Shown: positions 42,371 through 51,244 of the stretch, piece by piece
Numbering within the stretch: position 1 is the stretch's first letter
How the letters are laid out: each line of letters opens with the position of its first letter
Translations under genes and position numbers: made by a program
Origin: Marixanthomonas spongiae
GTDB taxonomy: Bacteria > Bacteroidota > Bacteroidia > Flavobacteriales > Flavobacteriaceae
DNA length: 64,000 nucleotides
Assembly: GCF_003095375.1 (NCBI RefSeq)
Contig: NZ_QEHR01000011.1
Coordinates: forward strand, 1 to 64,000
Direction: 5' to 3'
The notes under the pieces: generated by a model
Database searches by the model: none
The model's input: only the letters and a program-made list of their open reading frames with translations
Told to the model about the DNA's origin: nothing

Positions 42371-44125
42371 CTACATTTCTTTTTCCGAAAGTTGTTTGGC
42401 ATACAACTCTTTATAATAGCCTTCTTCTTTTATAAGCTGATTATGAGTGCCTTGCTGGATTATTTTACCGTCATCCAGCACAATGGTCTTGTCTGCATTT
42501 TTGGCCGAAGATATACGGTGGCTCACAATGATGGTGGTTTTATCTTGGGAAATTTCGTGCAAGTTGTTCAGGATTTCCTCTTCGGTTTCGGTATCGACTG
42601 CCGAAAGGCAATCATCGAACAATAATATCTGCGGGTCTTTAATAATGGCCCTGGCTATGGATACCCGTTGTTTTTGGCCACCGCTCAACGTAATGCCGCG
42701 CTCTCCCAAAACAGTATCGTAGCCCTTGCTGAACGCTATAATGTTTTTATGCACGGCAGCCCGTTTGGCAGCTTGCTTCACTTCGGCATCGCTGGCTTCT
42801 TCTTTCCCGAACCGAATGTTGTTTTTAATGCTCTCACTAAATAAAAAGGCATCTTGGGGCACATAACCTATGCTGCTTCGCAGGCTGTCCAGGTTTAACT
42901 GCGCAATTGGGGTATTGTCTATTTTTAAGGTACCTTCTTGTACATCGTACAACCGGCCAATGAGTTCTAATATGGTTGATTTCCCCGATCCGGTATGGCC
43001 AATAATAGAAAGGGTTTCCCCAGGGTTAACCGTGAAAGAAATGTTCTTCAAGGCGGTAATATTGGTGTCAGGATAGGTGAAAGAGAGGTTTTCAAAAGTT
43101 ATTTTGCCCTTAATGCTTGTTTTTTCTTCTGTCTTGTTTTTAATTTCCGGTTCTTCGCTTAAAAATTCGTTTATCCTTTTTTGCGAAGCCTCTGCCCGTT
43201 GTACCATAGAGCTTACAAAGCCTACTACAGCCACTGGCCACGTAAGCATGTTTACGTAGATTAAAAATTCTACAATGGTTCCGGCGTCGATTTTCCCGTC
43301 TATAAATTGCTGTCCGCCAATGTAAATGACCAGAATATTGCTGGCTCCGATCAATAAAATCATCAATGGAAAAAAAAGTGCCTGTACCTTAGCCAGGTCT
43401 ATGTTTTTTTCACGGCTGCCTTCGGCCAAATCTGCAAAAGCTTCGTTGGTGCGCGGTTCAATTCCGTAGGCTTTTATCACGGCTACCCCGCTAAAACTCT
43501 CTTGGGTATATGAGGTGAGCTGAGAGAGGTATTGCTGTACGGCGGTACTTTTTTTGTTTATTTCAACACTCAATTTATAAATAAGGACCGATAGTATGGG
43601 CAAGGGCGCAATAGCATAGGCCGTAAGGACGGGGGCAGTATAAAACATGTAGCTTATAGCAACCACAAAAAGCGTAATGGTCCTGGTGCTGTACATTACC
43701 GCAGGCCCTACGTATAAGCGTACTTTAGAGACATCTTCGCTAATGCGGTTCATTAAATCGCCAGTGCGGTTCTGTTTGTAAAAACTCAATGACAGCCGCT
43801 GGTATTGCTGAAATATCTTGTTCTTAAGGTCAAACTCCACTCGGCGCGAAACCACGATGATGGTCTGTCGCATTAAAAATGTGAAAAAAGCCGAAAGCAA
43901 GGTAGCACCGACAATCAACAATATATTTTGTAACAGTTCGCTTTTTACATAGGCTAAATCTGCGATGTCACCATTGATGTACCCTCGAACAACATCTACG
44001 GAGTCTCCAATTTTTTTTGGGACCACAATGGTAAATACAGTGGCGGCAATGGTAATTAAAAGTCCCGCCAAAAGACGGCCACGGTATTTTATGAAATATT
44101 GATTGAGATATTGTAATTCTTTCAT
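42371..44125 (-). CDS. ABC exporter, fused permease-ATPase (MsbA type)
   Basis: A 584-residue half-transporter acting as a dimer in the inner membrane. Six transmembrane helices occupy residues 18-310. The ATPase has IGHTGSGKSTILELIGR (Walker A), GYVPQDAFLFSESI (Q-loop), LSGGQKQRVSIARAI (signature), LLFDDCLSAVD (Walker B and D-loop) and SHRISSAKNADK (H-loop). MsbA relatives export lipids, peptides or drugs; the substrate is not evident. Divergent from the leucine dehydrogenase gene. Confidence 0.92.
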   Translation of the reverse strand: MKELQYLNQYFIKYRGRLLAGLLITIAATVFTIVVPKKIGDSVDVVRGYINGDIADLAYVKSELLQNILLIVGATLLSAFFTFLMRQTIIVVSRRVEFDLKNKIFQQYQRLSLSFYKQNRTGDLMNRISEDVSKVRLYVGPAVMYSTRTITLFVVAISYMFYTAPVLTAYAIAPLPILSVLIYKLSVEINKKSTAVQQYLSQLTSYTQESFSGVAVIKAYGIEPRTNEAFADLAEGSREKNIDLAKVQALFFPLMILLIGASNILVIYIGGQQFIDGKIDAGTIVEFLIYVNMLTWPVAVVGFVSSMVQRAEASQKRINEFLSEEPEIKNKTEEKTSIKGKITFENLSFTYPDTNITALKNISFTVNPGETLSIIGHTGSGKSTILELIGRLYDVQEGTLKIDNTPIAQLNLDSLRSSIGYVPQDAFLFSESIKNNIRFGKEEASDAEVKQAAKRAAVHKNIIAFSKGYDTVLGERGITLSGGQKQRVSIARAIIKDPQILLFDDCLSAVDTETEEEILNNLHEISQDKTTIIVSHRISSAKNADKTIVLDDGKIIQQGTHNQLIKEEGYYKELYAKQLSEKEM

Positions 44126-44173
44126 GTAGCGGTGCGAAATTTATTAACAAATTCTTCTTTTAGCGTCAAATGC

Positions 44174-44205
44174 TTTGTTCGATTATCAATAATACTGTAC
44201 TTTTG
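44174..44205 (+). promoter_or_regulatory. Promoter of leucine dehydrogenase gene
   Basis: TTTG (44174-44177), 20-base spacer and TACTTTTG (44198-44205) match the Bacteroidota promoter consensus well, 35 bases before the ATG. Confidence 0.7.
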
Positions 44206-44240
44206 CCCTACCTTTTTAGGGGATATTTAAAAACAAATTT

Positions 44241-45344
44241 ATGGAGACTGAAGTAGTTAATACAAATGAATTATATAAGGTTGATCCCGTCTTTGGGCAA
44301 CAATCTTTTGATAATCATGAGCAAATCGTTTTTTGCAACGACAAAGATACAGGTTTAAAAGCAATTATAGGGATACACAATACGGTTTTAGGCCCTGCAT
44401 TAGGCGGCACCCGTATGTGGCAATACACCAGCGAATGGGAAGCTTTAAACGACGTGCTTCGGCTATCAAGGGGCATGACTTTTAAATCGGCCATTACCGG
44501 TCTTAACCTGGGTGGCGGTAAAGCAGTGATTATTGGAGATGCCAAAACTCAAAAAACGCCAGAGTTAATGAAACGCTTTGGAGAGTTTGTCCATTCCTTG
44601 AGCGGTAAGTACATCACTGCCGAAGATATAGGTATGAATACTGAAGATATGGACTTGGTGCGTTCGGTAACCCCGTATGTTACTGGGATATCAGAAACCT
44701 TGGGCGGCGCCGGAAACCCATCGCCCATCACGGCTTATGGCGTGTTTATGGGGATGAAAGCAGCTGCAAAATATGCCTTTGGAACCGATGTTCTGGAAGA
44801 CCGCGTAGTGTATGTGCAAGGAATTGGCCACGTTGGGGAGGTCTTGGTAGAACATTTGACCAACGAAGGTGCCAAAGTGCACATTGCCGATATTAACCAA
44901 GAACGATTAGAAGAAGTGCGCGACAAATATGGTGCAACCATTTACGAAGGAGGCAACATATATGCCGAAGAAATGGATATATACGCACCTTGTGCCTTAG
45001 GGGCAACGATTAACGATCAAACCATCAGCCAGTTGAAGGCAAAAGTAGTCGCTGGAGCAGCCAACAACCAATTGGCCGAAGAACAAAAACACGGTCTGGA
45101 ACTCCGTAAAAAAGGTATTGTTTATGCACCGGACTTCCTCATTAACGCTGGGGGGATTATAAATGTTTATGCCGAATTGGAAAACTACGGCCGCCAAGAA
45201 ATCATGAGCAAGACCGAAAACATTTACAACACCACGCTCGAGATATTGAAAAACGCCGAGAAAAACGATGTTACCACACATCAAGCTGCTTTCAATATGG
45301 CCAATAGAAGGATAGAAGAGCGAAAAGAAAAAAACAAACAATAA
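44241..45344 (+). CDS. Leu/Glu/Phe/Val dehydrogenase
   Basis: A 367-residue NAD-dependent amino-acid dehydrogenase that deaminates branched-chain amino acids to 2-oxo acids. The catalytic Lys lies in GLNLGGGKAVIIGDA; the substrate pocket includes GPALGGTRMW and ITAEDIGMNTEDM. The Rossmann domain has GIGHVGEVLVEHL (GxGxxG) and AGAANNQL. Length and motifs fit leucine or valine dehydrogenase rather than hexameric glutamate dehydrogenase. Upstream promoter is clear, and a stem-loop follows at 45370-45389. Confidence 0.93.
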   Translation: METEVVNTNELYKVDPVFGQQSFDNHEQIVFCNDKDTGLKAIIGIHNTVLGPALGGTRMWQYTSEWEALNDVLRLSRGMTFKSAITGLNLGGGKAVIIGDAKTQKTPELMKRFGEFVHSLSGKYITAEDIGMNTEDMDLVRSVTPYVTGISETLGGAGNPSPITAYGVFMGMKAAAKYAFGTDVLEDRVVYVQGIGHVGEVLVEHLTNEGAKVHIADINQERLEEVRDKYGATIYEGGNIYAEEMDIYAPCALGATINDQTISQLKAKVVAGAANNQLAEEQKHGLELRKKGIVYAPDFLINAGGIINVYAELENYGRQEIMSKTENIYNTTLEILKNAEKNDVTTHQAAFNMANRRIEERKEKNKQ

Positions 45345-45358
45345 CAGTAATAAAACAG

Positions 45359-45366
45359 TATATTTG
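45359..45366 (+). promoter_or_regulatory. -7 element upstream of nusB
   Basis: TATATTTG is a perfect TAnnTTTG match, 57 bases before the NusB start and directly before a stem-loop. Confidence 0.55.
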
Positions 45367-45369
45367 CAG

Positions 45370-45389
45370 CGCACAAGATAACTTGTGCG
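45370..45389 (+). terminator. Stem-loop between leucine dehydrogenase and nusB
   Basis: CGCACAAG (45370-45377) and CTTGTGCG (45382-45389) are perfect eight-base complements around ATAA, followed by TTGTTTATTT. It may terminate the dehydrogenase transcript or be a leader hairpin of nusB, since it begins where transcription from the 45359 -7 element should start. Confidence 0.65.
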
Positions 45390-45422
45390 TTGTTTATTTA
45401 TAACTGTTCTTTATTTTAAAAT

Positions 45423-46367
45423 ATGCTCACAAGAAGACATATTAGGGTCAAGGTTTTACAATCGGTTTACGCTTTTTATCAAAGCGAGCACCAAGATTTG
45501 GACAAACAGGAAAAGTTCTTGTTGTACAGTATGGATCAAATGCAGGACCTGTACTTATTGTTGCTCCAATTAATGGTTGAGGTAAAAGACCACGCTGAAA
45601 AATTCCTTCAGAAATCACAACAAAAACATTTGGCGACCGCCGAGGAAAAAAACCCCAACCGTACCTTTGTTGACAATAAGGTAATCAACCTCATAGAAGC
45701 AAACCCAACCCTTGCCGAAACACTTAAAAACAAAAAACTGAACTATTGGAAAGATGACAACGAATACGTTGCCATTATCTTCAATTCCTTGAAACAACAG
45801 GATTTTTATACCGAATATGTTTCAAAAAATGAAGCTTCACTTAAAGAAGACCAAGCCTTTATCGTTAAGTTTTACAAAGAAGTAATTGCCCCCAATGAAA
45901 AGCTTTATGAATATTTGGAAGATAAGCGCTTAACGTGGTTGGACGATTTCCCATTGGTGAATACGGCAATGGTAAAGATGCTCTCTAAAATTTCAGAAAA
46001 AAACGCTTCTGAAATATTGGTACCTTCCTTGTATAAAAAAGAAGACGATAGGGAGTTTGCACTTAAATTACTTCGGAAAGTTATTCTCAACAATGAAAAA
46101 TTGGATAACGAAATAGACGGAAAAACGCCAAATTGGGACAAGGACCGCATCGCCGATATCGATATGATCATCCTTAAAATAGGGATTGCCGAGTTTTTGT
46201 ATTTCCCCACCATTCCGGAGCGGGCAACCATCAATGAATGTTTGGAAATATCAAAAGAATACTCCACGCCTAAAAGCAGTAATTTCATCAACGGTATTTT
46301 AGACAAACTGGTTAAAGAATATAGCAAAGAAGGCAAATTGAATAAATTGGGCCGCGGCCTTCGTTAA
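45423..46367 (+). CDS. nusB: Transcription antitermination factor NusB
   Basis: A 314-residue form of NusB, which is twice the length of the Escherichia coli protein but normal for Bacteroidota. The N-terminus MLTRRHIRVKVLQSVYAFYQSE is the boxA-RNA-binding helix; the NusB fold continues in the C-terminal 140 residues with DIDMIILKIGIAEFLYFPTIPERATINECLEISKEYSTPKSSNFINGILDKL. The inserted middle part is helical and lysine-rich. Works with NusE in rRNA transcription. DUF1573 and YajC genes follow at short distances on the same strand, forming a likely operon. Confidence 0.95.
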   Translation: MLTRRHIRVKVLQSVYAFYQSEHQDLDKQEKFLLYSMDQMQDLYLLLLQLMVEVKDHAEKFLQKSQQKHLATAEEKNPNRTFVDNKVINLIEANPTLAETLKNKKLNYWKDDNEYVAIIFNSLKQQDFYTEYVSKNEASLKEDQAFIVKFYKEVIAPNEKLYEYLEDKRLTWLDDFPLVNTAMVKMLSKISEKNASEILVPSLYKKEDDREFALKLLRKVILNNEKLDNEIDGKTPNWDKDRIADIDMIILKIGIAEFLYFPTIPERATINECLEISKEYSTPKSSNFINGILDKLVKEYSKEGKLNKLGRGLR

Positions 46368-46417
46368 AAATAAAAAATTAAGTATTTTAGCGGCGCTTAA
46401 ACATAAATAATCACTCT

Positions 46418-46900
46418 ATGAAAAAATCTATTTTAATTTTAGCTGTACTATCGGCTTTCGCCTTTACATCGTGTAAAGAAAAAGCTTCAGATAAGGTAAA
46501 TGAAGAAAACGTGGCTGCTGCGGCAGATCGTGATGCCAACGCATCGAAATTTCCGGTAATGAAGTTTGAAAAAACCGAATATGATTTCGGAACCATCGAC
46601 AAAGGAACCCACGTAGAACACGAATTTAAATTCACCAATACCGGTGACGCTCCTTTGGTAATCGTTAACGCTACCAGTAGCTGTGGCTGTACGGTGCCTG
46701 AATATTCAAAAGAGGCCATCGCACCCGGTGAACAAGGACAACTTTTAGTTAAGTATGATGGTAGCGGAACCAATCAGGTAAATAAGACAGTAACCATTGT
46801 CGCCAATACCGAAAAAGGTAAAGAGACCTTAAAAATTAAAGCCTTCGTCACGCCTAGTAATGGTGCCAAAAAAGGCCAGAATATGCTTAAAACAAGCTAA
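46418..46900 (+). CDS. DUF1573 lipoprotein
   Basis: A 160-residue lipoprotein (lipobox FTSC, Cys19) with a DUF1573 domain, an immunoglobulin-like fold. The signature is KTEYDFGTIDKGTHVEHEFKFTNTGDAPLVIVNATSSCGCTVPEY, with a CGC cysteine pair, followed by IAPGEQGQLLVKYD. These proteins are common and numerous in Bacteroidota; function is unknown but possibly metal or protein binding in the periplasm. It lies between nusB and yajC. Confidence 0.92.
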   Translation: MKKSILILAVLSAFAFTSCKEKASDKVNEENVAAAADRDANASKFPVMKFEKTEYDFGTIDKGTHVEHEFKFTNTGDAPLVIVNATSSCGCTVPEYSKEAIAPGEQGQLLVKYDGSGTNQVNKTVTIVANTEKGKETLKIKAFVTPSNGAKKGQNMLKTS

Positions 46901-46927
46901 ATCAAACTAAAAGAATAAACTATTTTT

Positions 46928-47239
46928 ATGGATCAAATTCAAGGCTTTCTCCCTATTATCTTATTATTTGCCGTGATGTACCTTTTTTTGATACGTCCGC
47001 AAATGAAAAAGCAAAAGCAAGAAAAGAAGTTTGCTCAAGAGATTAAAAAAGGGGACCGTATAGTAACCAAAAGCGGTCTGCACGGTAAAATATTAGATTT
47101 AAACGATGATGGCACCTGTATTATCGAAACAAGTGCCGGAAAAATGAAGTTTGAACGTTCTGCCCTTTCTATGGAAATGAGCGAAAAACTAAACGCTCCC
47201 AAAACCCCTGCTAAGTCAGGTAAAAAGGATAAGAAATAG
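46928..47239 (+). CDS. yajC: Preprotein translocase subunit YajC
   Basis: A 103-residue single-pass membrane protein that associates with SecDF. The helix FLPIILLFAVMYLFLIRPQMKKQKQEKKF is followed by IKKGDRIVTKSGLHGKILDLNDDGTCIIETSAG, the YajC signature domain. The C-terminal tail is lysine-rich. Last gene of the nusB-DUF1573-yajC group, followed by a strong terminator. Confidence 0.95.
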   Translation: MDQIQGFLPIILLFAVMYLFLIRPQMKKQKQEKKFAQEIKKGDRIVTKSGLHGKILDLNDDGTCIIETSAGKMKFERSALSMEMSEKLNAPKTPAKSGKKDKK

Positions 47240-47257
47240 TTTTATTTTAACTGAAAC

Positions 47258-47292
47258 AAAAACCCGCAATTTTAAAAGTTGCGGGTTTTTTT
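47258..47292 (+). terminator. Rho-independent terminator after yajC
   Basis: AAAAACCCGCAA (47258-47269) pairs with TTGCGGGTTTTT (47279-47290) around a nine-base loop; followed by T. It can also serve the convergent pepT. Confidence 0.92.
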
Positions 47293-47322
47293 GTAGCTTG
47301 TCATTCGTGAACCGTACGTTTG

Positions 47323-48564
47323 TTACTCGTTCTTTTCTGCTGCCAATTGAGCAATGTTCACAATGACCTCGATGGCTTTCTGCATATTTTCTACCGGTAC
47401 ATATTCATAACGACCGTGGAAATTATGGCCACCTGCAAAAATGTTGGGGCAGGGCAAGCCCATAAAACTTAGTTGCGAACCATCGGTGCCACCTCTTATC
47501 GGTTTAATAATAGGCTTAATGTTCGCTTTTTTCATGGCTTCTTCAGCAAGGTCAACAATATGCATAACGGGTTCAATTTTCTCCCGCATGTTGAAGTATT
47601 GATCTTTAATCTCAATGGAAACCAATTCTTTTCCGTGTTGAGCATTGATGTCGTCTGCCAATTTCGCCATCATATTTTTTCGGGCTTCAAATTGGTCTTT
47701 GTCGTGATCGCGGATTATATACTGTAATTTTGTGCCGTCCACTTCGCCGTTTACACTTTGCAAGTGGAAAAAACCTTCACGACCTTCAGTGTGTTCTGGG
47801 GTTTCCATTCTAGGCAGTGAGTTAATATAATCGGTCGCAATGTACATGCTGTTGATCATTTTCCCTTTTGCTGTTCCTGGATGTACAATTTTACCCTTTA
47901 CAGTTACTACGGCTCCGGCAGCATTGAAGTTTTCGTATTCCAGTTCGCCAATCTGGCTGCCGTCCATTGTGTAAGCCCACTCTGCACCAAATTTTTCAAC
48001 ATCAAATTTATGGGCACCACGGCCAATTTCTTCATCGGGGGTAAAACCTATGCGTATTTTTCCATGTTTTATTTCGGGGTGATTCACCAAATATTCCATG
48101 GCCGAAACGATCTCGGCAACCCCAGCTTTATCGTCGGCTCCCAATAGGGTAGTCCCGTCTGTAGTAATGAGCGTTTGCCCTTTGTACAAAAGAAGATCGT
48201 CAAATTCATCTGGAGAGAGCACGATATCTTTTTCGGCATTTAAAACGATGTCCTTTCCATCGTAGTTTTCTACAATTTGCGGTTTTACGTTGGCACCGGT
48301 AAAATCTGGCGAGGTGTCAAAATGCGATACAAACCCAATAACGGGTACATCATGGTCCACATTGGAAGGCAGGGTTGCCATTATGTAGGCGTTTTCGTCT
48401 ATGGTAACGTCTTCCAGGCCAATTTGTTTCAGTTCTTCAACCAACGCATTGGCGAGGTTCCATTGTTTTTCGGTGCTTGGTGTGCTGTCGCTTTCTGGGT
48501 CACTTTCGGTATCTACGGTAACGTAGCTGAAAAAGCGATCAATAAGGTGTTGTTTGTCTATCAT
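47323..48564 (-). CDS. pepT: Peptidase T (tripeptide aminopeptidase)
   Basis: An M20B zinc aminopeptidase of 413 residues that removes the first residue of tripeptides in the cytoplasm. Metal-site motifs are [12 protein letters not shown] (His and Asp), [14 protein letters not shown] (bridging Asp), [13 protein letters not shown] (catalytic and metal Glu), [19 protein letters not shown] and the final [15 protein letters not shown]. Length and motif set are those of PepT. Convergent with yajC. Confidence 0.96.
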   Translation of the reverse strand: MIDKQHLIDRFFSYVTVDTESDPESDSTPSTEKQWNLANALVEELKQIGLEDVTIDENAYIMATLPSNVDHDVPVIGFVSHFDTSPDFTGANVKPQIVENYDGKDIVLNAEKDIVLSPDEFDDLLLYKGQTLITTDGTTLLGADDKAGVAEIVSAMEYLVNHPEIKHGKIRIGFTPDEEIGRGAHKFDVEKFGAEWAYTMDGSQIGELEYENFNAAGAVVTVKGKIVHPGTAKGKMINSMYIATDYINSLPRMETPEHTEGREGFFHLQSVNGEVDGTKLQYIIRDHDKDQFEARKNMMAKLADDINAQHGKELVSIEIKDQYFNMREKIEPVMHIVDLAEEAMKKANIKPIIKPIRGGTDGSQLSFMGLPCPNIFAGGHNFHGRYEYVPVENMQKAIEVIVNIAQLAAEKNE

Positions 48565-48630
48565 GATTTTTCTTTTTTACTGCTTTACAAATTAAAGCAT
48601 AATCAAAATAATCGTTACGTTCTTTCTTGC

Positions 48631-48638
48631 TATTTTTG
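48631..48638 (+). promoter_or_regulatory. -7 element of pyrD
   Basis: TATTTTTG fits TAnnTTTG, 19 bases before the PyrD ATG; upstream there is GTTACGTTC, a pattern also seen before the -7 element at 53431. Confidence 0.55.
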
Positions 48639-48656
48639 CCGCATATTCCATTAAAT

Positions 48657-49685
48657 ATGTATAAATCCATCATTCGTCCGCTTCTTTTTCAATCCGATCC
48701 CGAAAAAGTGCACCACTTTACTTTTAAGATGATCCGGTTGTTGCACAAAATAGGTCTTGGAGGGTTTTTCCGAAGCATGTATCAAGTAAAGGACCCTAGG
48801 CTGGAACGGGAGGTTTTTGGGCTTAAATTTCCAAATCCCGTAGGATTGGCCGCCGGATTCGATAAAGATGCTAAATTATACCAAGAACTGTCCAATTTAG
48901 GTTTCGGGTTTATAGAGATAGGCACCGTTACCCCAAAACCACAGCCCGGAAACCCTAAAAAACGGTTGTTCCGTTTAAAAGAAGACAATGCCATCATCAA
49001 CCGGATGGGCTTTAACAATGGTGGCGTGGAAGAGGCGGTAAAACGCTTAAAAATCAATAAAAATGTGCTTATTGGCGGCAACATTGGCAAAAACAAAACC
49101 ACCCCCAACGAACAGGCCGTCGAGGATTATGTAATTTGTTTTGAAGCCCTGTTTGACCACGTGGATTATTTTGTGGTGAACGTAAGCTCGCCAAATACCC
49201 CCAATTTAAGGGCATTGCAAGATAAAGAACCGTTGACAAAACTCCTAAAAACGCTTATTTTAAAAAGAGAAGAGTTCTTTAGGCTAAGCGGAGTCGAAGT
49301 CAAACCCATTCTTTTAAAAATAGCTCCAGATTTAACCGAAGGGCAACTGCTGGATATAATCGACATTGTTTCAGAAACGGGAATTGATGGAATCATTGCG
49401 ACCAATACCACTATTTCGCGGGAAGGGCTGGTTTCAGGTAACAAGACCGAAACGGGCGGCTTAAGCGGGAAACCTTTGAGAAAACGTGCTACCGAGGTCA
49501 TTCGGTTCCTTTCGGAAAAAAGCAATGGGGCATTTCCAATAATTGGGGTAGGGGGGATACACACTGCCGAAGATGCCTTGGAAAAACTGGAGGCCGGTGC
49601 CAGTTTGGTTCAACTCTATACCGGTTTTATTTACGAAGGCCCCAGGTTGGTAAAAAATATCAACAACACAATTTTAAAACAGTAA
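48657..49685 (+). CDS. pyrD: Dihydroorotate dehydrogenase, quinone type (class 2)
   Basis: Membrane-associated enzyme of pyrimidine synthesis, oxidising dihydroorotate to orotate with quinone; about 342 residues. The N-terminal helix [23 protein letters not shown] is the class 2 quinone-tunnel segment. FMN/substrate motifs: [73 protein letters not shown] and [11 protein letters not shown]. The start at 48657 fits the -7 element; an upstream frame to 48627 is not expected to be translated. Residues around [16 protein letters not shown] are an unusual insert overlapping a repeat core (see findings). Confidence 0.95.
   Translation: MYKSIIRPLLFQSDPEKVHHFTFKMIRLLHKIGLGGFFRSMYQVKDPRLEREVFGLKFPNPVGLAAGFDKDAKLYQELSNLGFGFIEIGTVTPKPQPGNPKKRLFRLKEDNAIINRMGFNNGGVEEAVKRLKINKNVLIGGNIGKNKTTPNEQAVEDYVICFEALFDHVDYFVVNVSSPNTPNLRALQDKEPLTKLLKTLILKREEFFRLSGVEVKPILLKIAPDLTEGQLLDIIDIVSETGIDGIIATNTTISREGLVSGNKTETGGLSGKPLRKRATEVIRFLSEKSNGAFPIIGVGGIHTAEDALEKLEAGASLVQLYTGFIYEGPRLVKNINNTILKQ
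49287..49297. repeat. Repeat core AGCGGAGTCGA inside pyrD
   Basis: The same 11-base core as in the palindromic element at 21224-21282. It is flanked by AGGCT and AGT and codes for LSGVEV in frame. An 11-mer repeated by chance in 64 kb is unlikely, so insertion of a dispersed element into the gene is suspected. Confidence 0.5.
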
Positions 49686-49691
49686 GCTGTT

Positions 49692-50327
49692 ATGGCCGAA
49701 AACCTACTGTCCTTTGCGCTGGCAACGATGGCTTTGGCTTTTTCGCCCGGGCCGGACAATATTTACGTGCTTACGCAATCGATGGTGAATGGCGTAAAAA
49801 GTGGTTTGGCAACCACAGCCGGTTTAATCACGGGCTGTATTGTGCACACCACTTTTTTGGCTTTTGGTGTTTCGGCGGTTATCACGGCTTCCCCGGTTTT
49901 GTTTTATGGCATTAAAATATTTGGGGCTTTGTATTTGTTTTACTTGGCGTATTTGGTTTTTAGAAGCGATGCCACCATTGCCGTACCCGTTACAAAAAAA
50001 GTGAAAACCAATAGAAAACCTACCAAAACCCTTGGGCAGTTATTTAAACAAGGCGTGCTGATGAATTTGGCAAATCCTAAAGTGATGATTTTTTTTCTGG
50101 CTTTTTTTCCTGCTTTTCTGTGGAATGAAACAGAAAATACGGTGCTTCAATTTTATATTTTAGGAATTGTTTTTATGGTGGTTTCATTTCTGGTTTTTGG
50201 ATCGATAGCTTTTTTGGCAGGAAGTATTTCTTCTTATATATTGAAACACAAAGCAGTTGGTGTTGTTTTAAAGTGGTTGCAAATAGTGGTTTTTATAGGA
50301 ATAGCTATTTTTATATTGCTTCCGTAG
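49692..50327 (+). CDS. LysE family translocator
   Basis: A 211-residue inner-membrane exporter of the LysE/RhtB superfamily with six hydrophobic helices. The start NLLSFALATMALAFSPGPDNIYVLTQSMVNGVKSGLATTAG contains the family hallmark PGPDN with the GxxxGxxTxxG-like run; NLANPKVMIFFLAFFPAF is the second hallmark. It exports amino acids or related metabolites. Starts six bases after the PyrD stop, so cotranscribed. Confidence 0.92.
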   Translation: MAENLLSFALATMALAFSPGPDNIYVLTQSMVNGVKSGLATTAGLITGCIVHTTFLAFGVSAVITASPVLFYGIKIFGALYLFYLAYLVFRSDATIAVPVTKKVKTNRKPTKTLGQLFKQGVLMNLANPKVMIFFLAFFPAFLWNETENTVLQFYILGIVFMVVSFLVFGSIAFLAGSISSYILKHKAVGVVLKWLQIVVFIGIAIFILLP

Positions 50328-50379
50328 GCCAAATTAAAAAAGGTACTGTTTACCATTAAAATCCTGTATATTTGAGATA

Positions 50380-51243
50380 ATGCAAAAAATAAAATTAATA
50401 GAATGCCCCCGCGATGCGATGCAAGGGATCAAAGATTGGATACCCACCAAAAACAAGGTGCAATACATACAATCGTTGTTGCGCTGCGGTTTTGATACCA
50501 TAGACTTTGGCAGTTTTGTATCGCCCAAAGCCATTCCGCAGATGAAAGATACCGCCCAAGTGCTTTCGCAATTAGACCTTTCAAAAACCGAAAGCAAATT
50601 GCTCGCTATCGTGGCCAATGTACGGGGCGCTGAAGATGCGGTGAAACACCCGGAAATCGACTATTTGGGCTATCCTTTTTCCATTTCGGAAAACTTTCAA
50701 ATGCGCAATACCCATAAAACAATTGCCCAATCCCTTGATATTTTGAAAGAAATCCTTAATTTGGCTACTGCAAACGATAAACAGGTAGTTGCTTATTTAT
50801 CTATGGGTTTCGGTAATCCTTATGGAGACCCTTGGAATGTAGAGATTGTAGCAGATTGGACCGAAAAATTATCGGCCCTCGGTGTTAAAATCTTGTCATT
50901 GAGTGATACGGTAGGCTCCTCAACACCGGATATCATAAACTATTTGTTTTCAAATTTAATTCCCCATTATCCCCACATTGAGTTTGGCGCTCATTTACAT
51001 ACAACCCCTGCGTCATGGCACGAAAAAATAGATGCTGCCTATAAAGCCGGTTGTTATAGATTTGACGGTGCCATACAGGGTTTTGGAGGTTGCCCCATGG
51101 CCAAAGACGATTTAACGGGAAATATGCCGACTGAGAAAATGCTGAGTTATTTCACTGCTGAAAAAGCCGATTGCAACGTAAACCCAATGGCATTTGAAAG
51201 TGCCCATAATGAAGCGACTAAAATATTCAGTAAATATCATTAA
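50380..51243 (+). CDS. Hydroxymethylglutaryl-CoA lyase
   Basis: A 287-residue TIM-barrel enzyme that cleaves HMG-CoA to acetyl-CoA and acetoacetate, the last step of leucine catabolism. Recognisable are KLIECPRDAMQGIKDWIP (substrate and metal site), LSLSDTVGSSTPDII, EFGAHLHTTPASWHEKI and the loop GGCPMAKDDLTGNMPTE with its catalytic Cys. The opening RDAMQ in place of RDGLQ is seen in Bacteroidota forms. The leucine-type dehydrogenase at 44241 suits the same pathway but is not in this operon. Stop is followed after one base by the next gene. Confidence 0.93.
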   Translation: MQKIKLIECPRDAMQGIKDWIPTKNKVQYIQSLLRCGFDTIDFGSFVSPKAIPQMKDTAQVLSQLDLSKTESKLLAIVANVRGAEDAVKHPEIDYLGYPFSISENFQMRNTHKTIAQSLDILKEILNLATANDKQVVAYLSMGFGNPYGDPWNVEIVADWTEKLSALGVKILSLSDTVGSSTPDIINYLFSNLIPHYPHIEFGAHLHTTPASWHEKIDAAYKAGCYRFDGAIQGFGGCPMAKDDLTGNMPTEKMLSYFTAEKADCNVNPMAFESAHNEATKIFSKYH

Positions 51244-51244
51244 A

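Noticed and set aside
45385-45573. 62-codon open frame before nusB
   Set aside because: Overlaps nusB in another frame and has no family resemblance.
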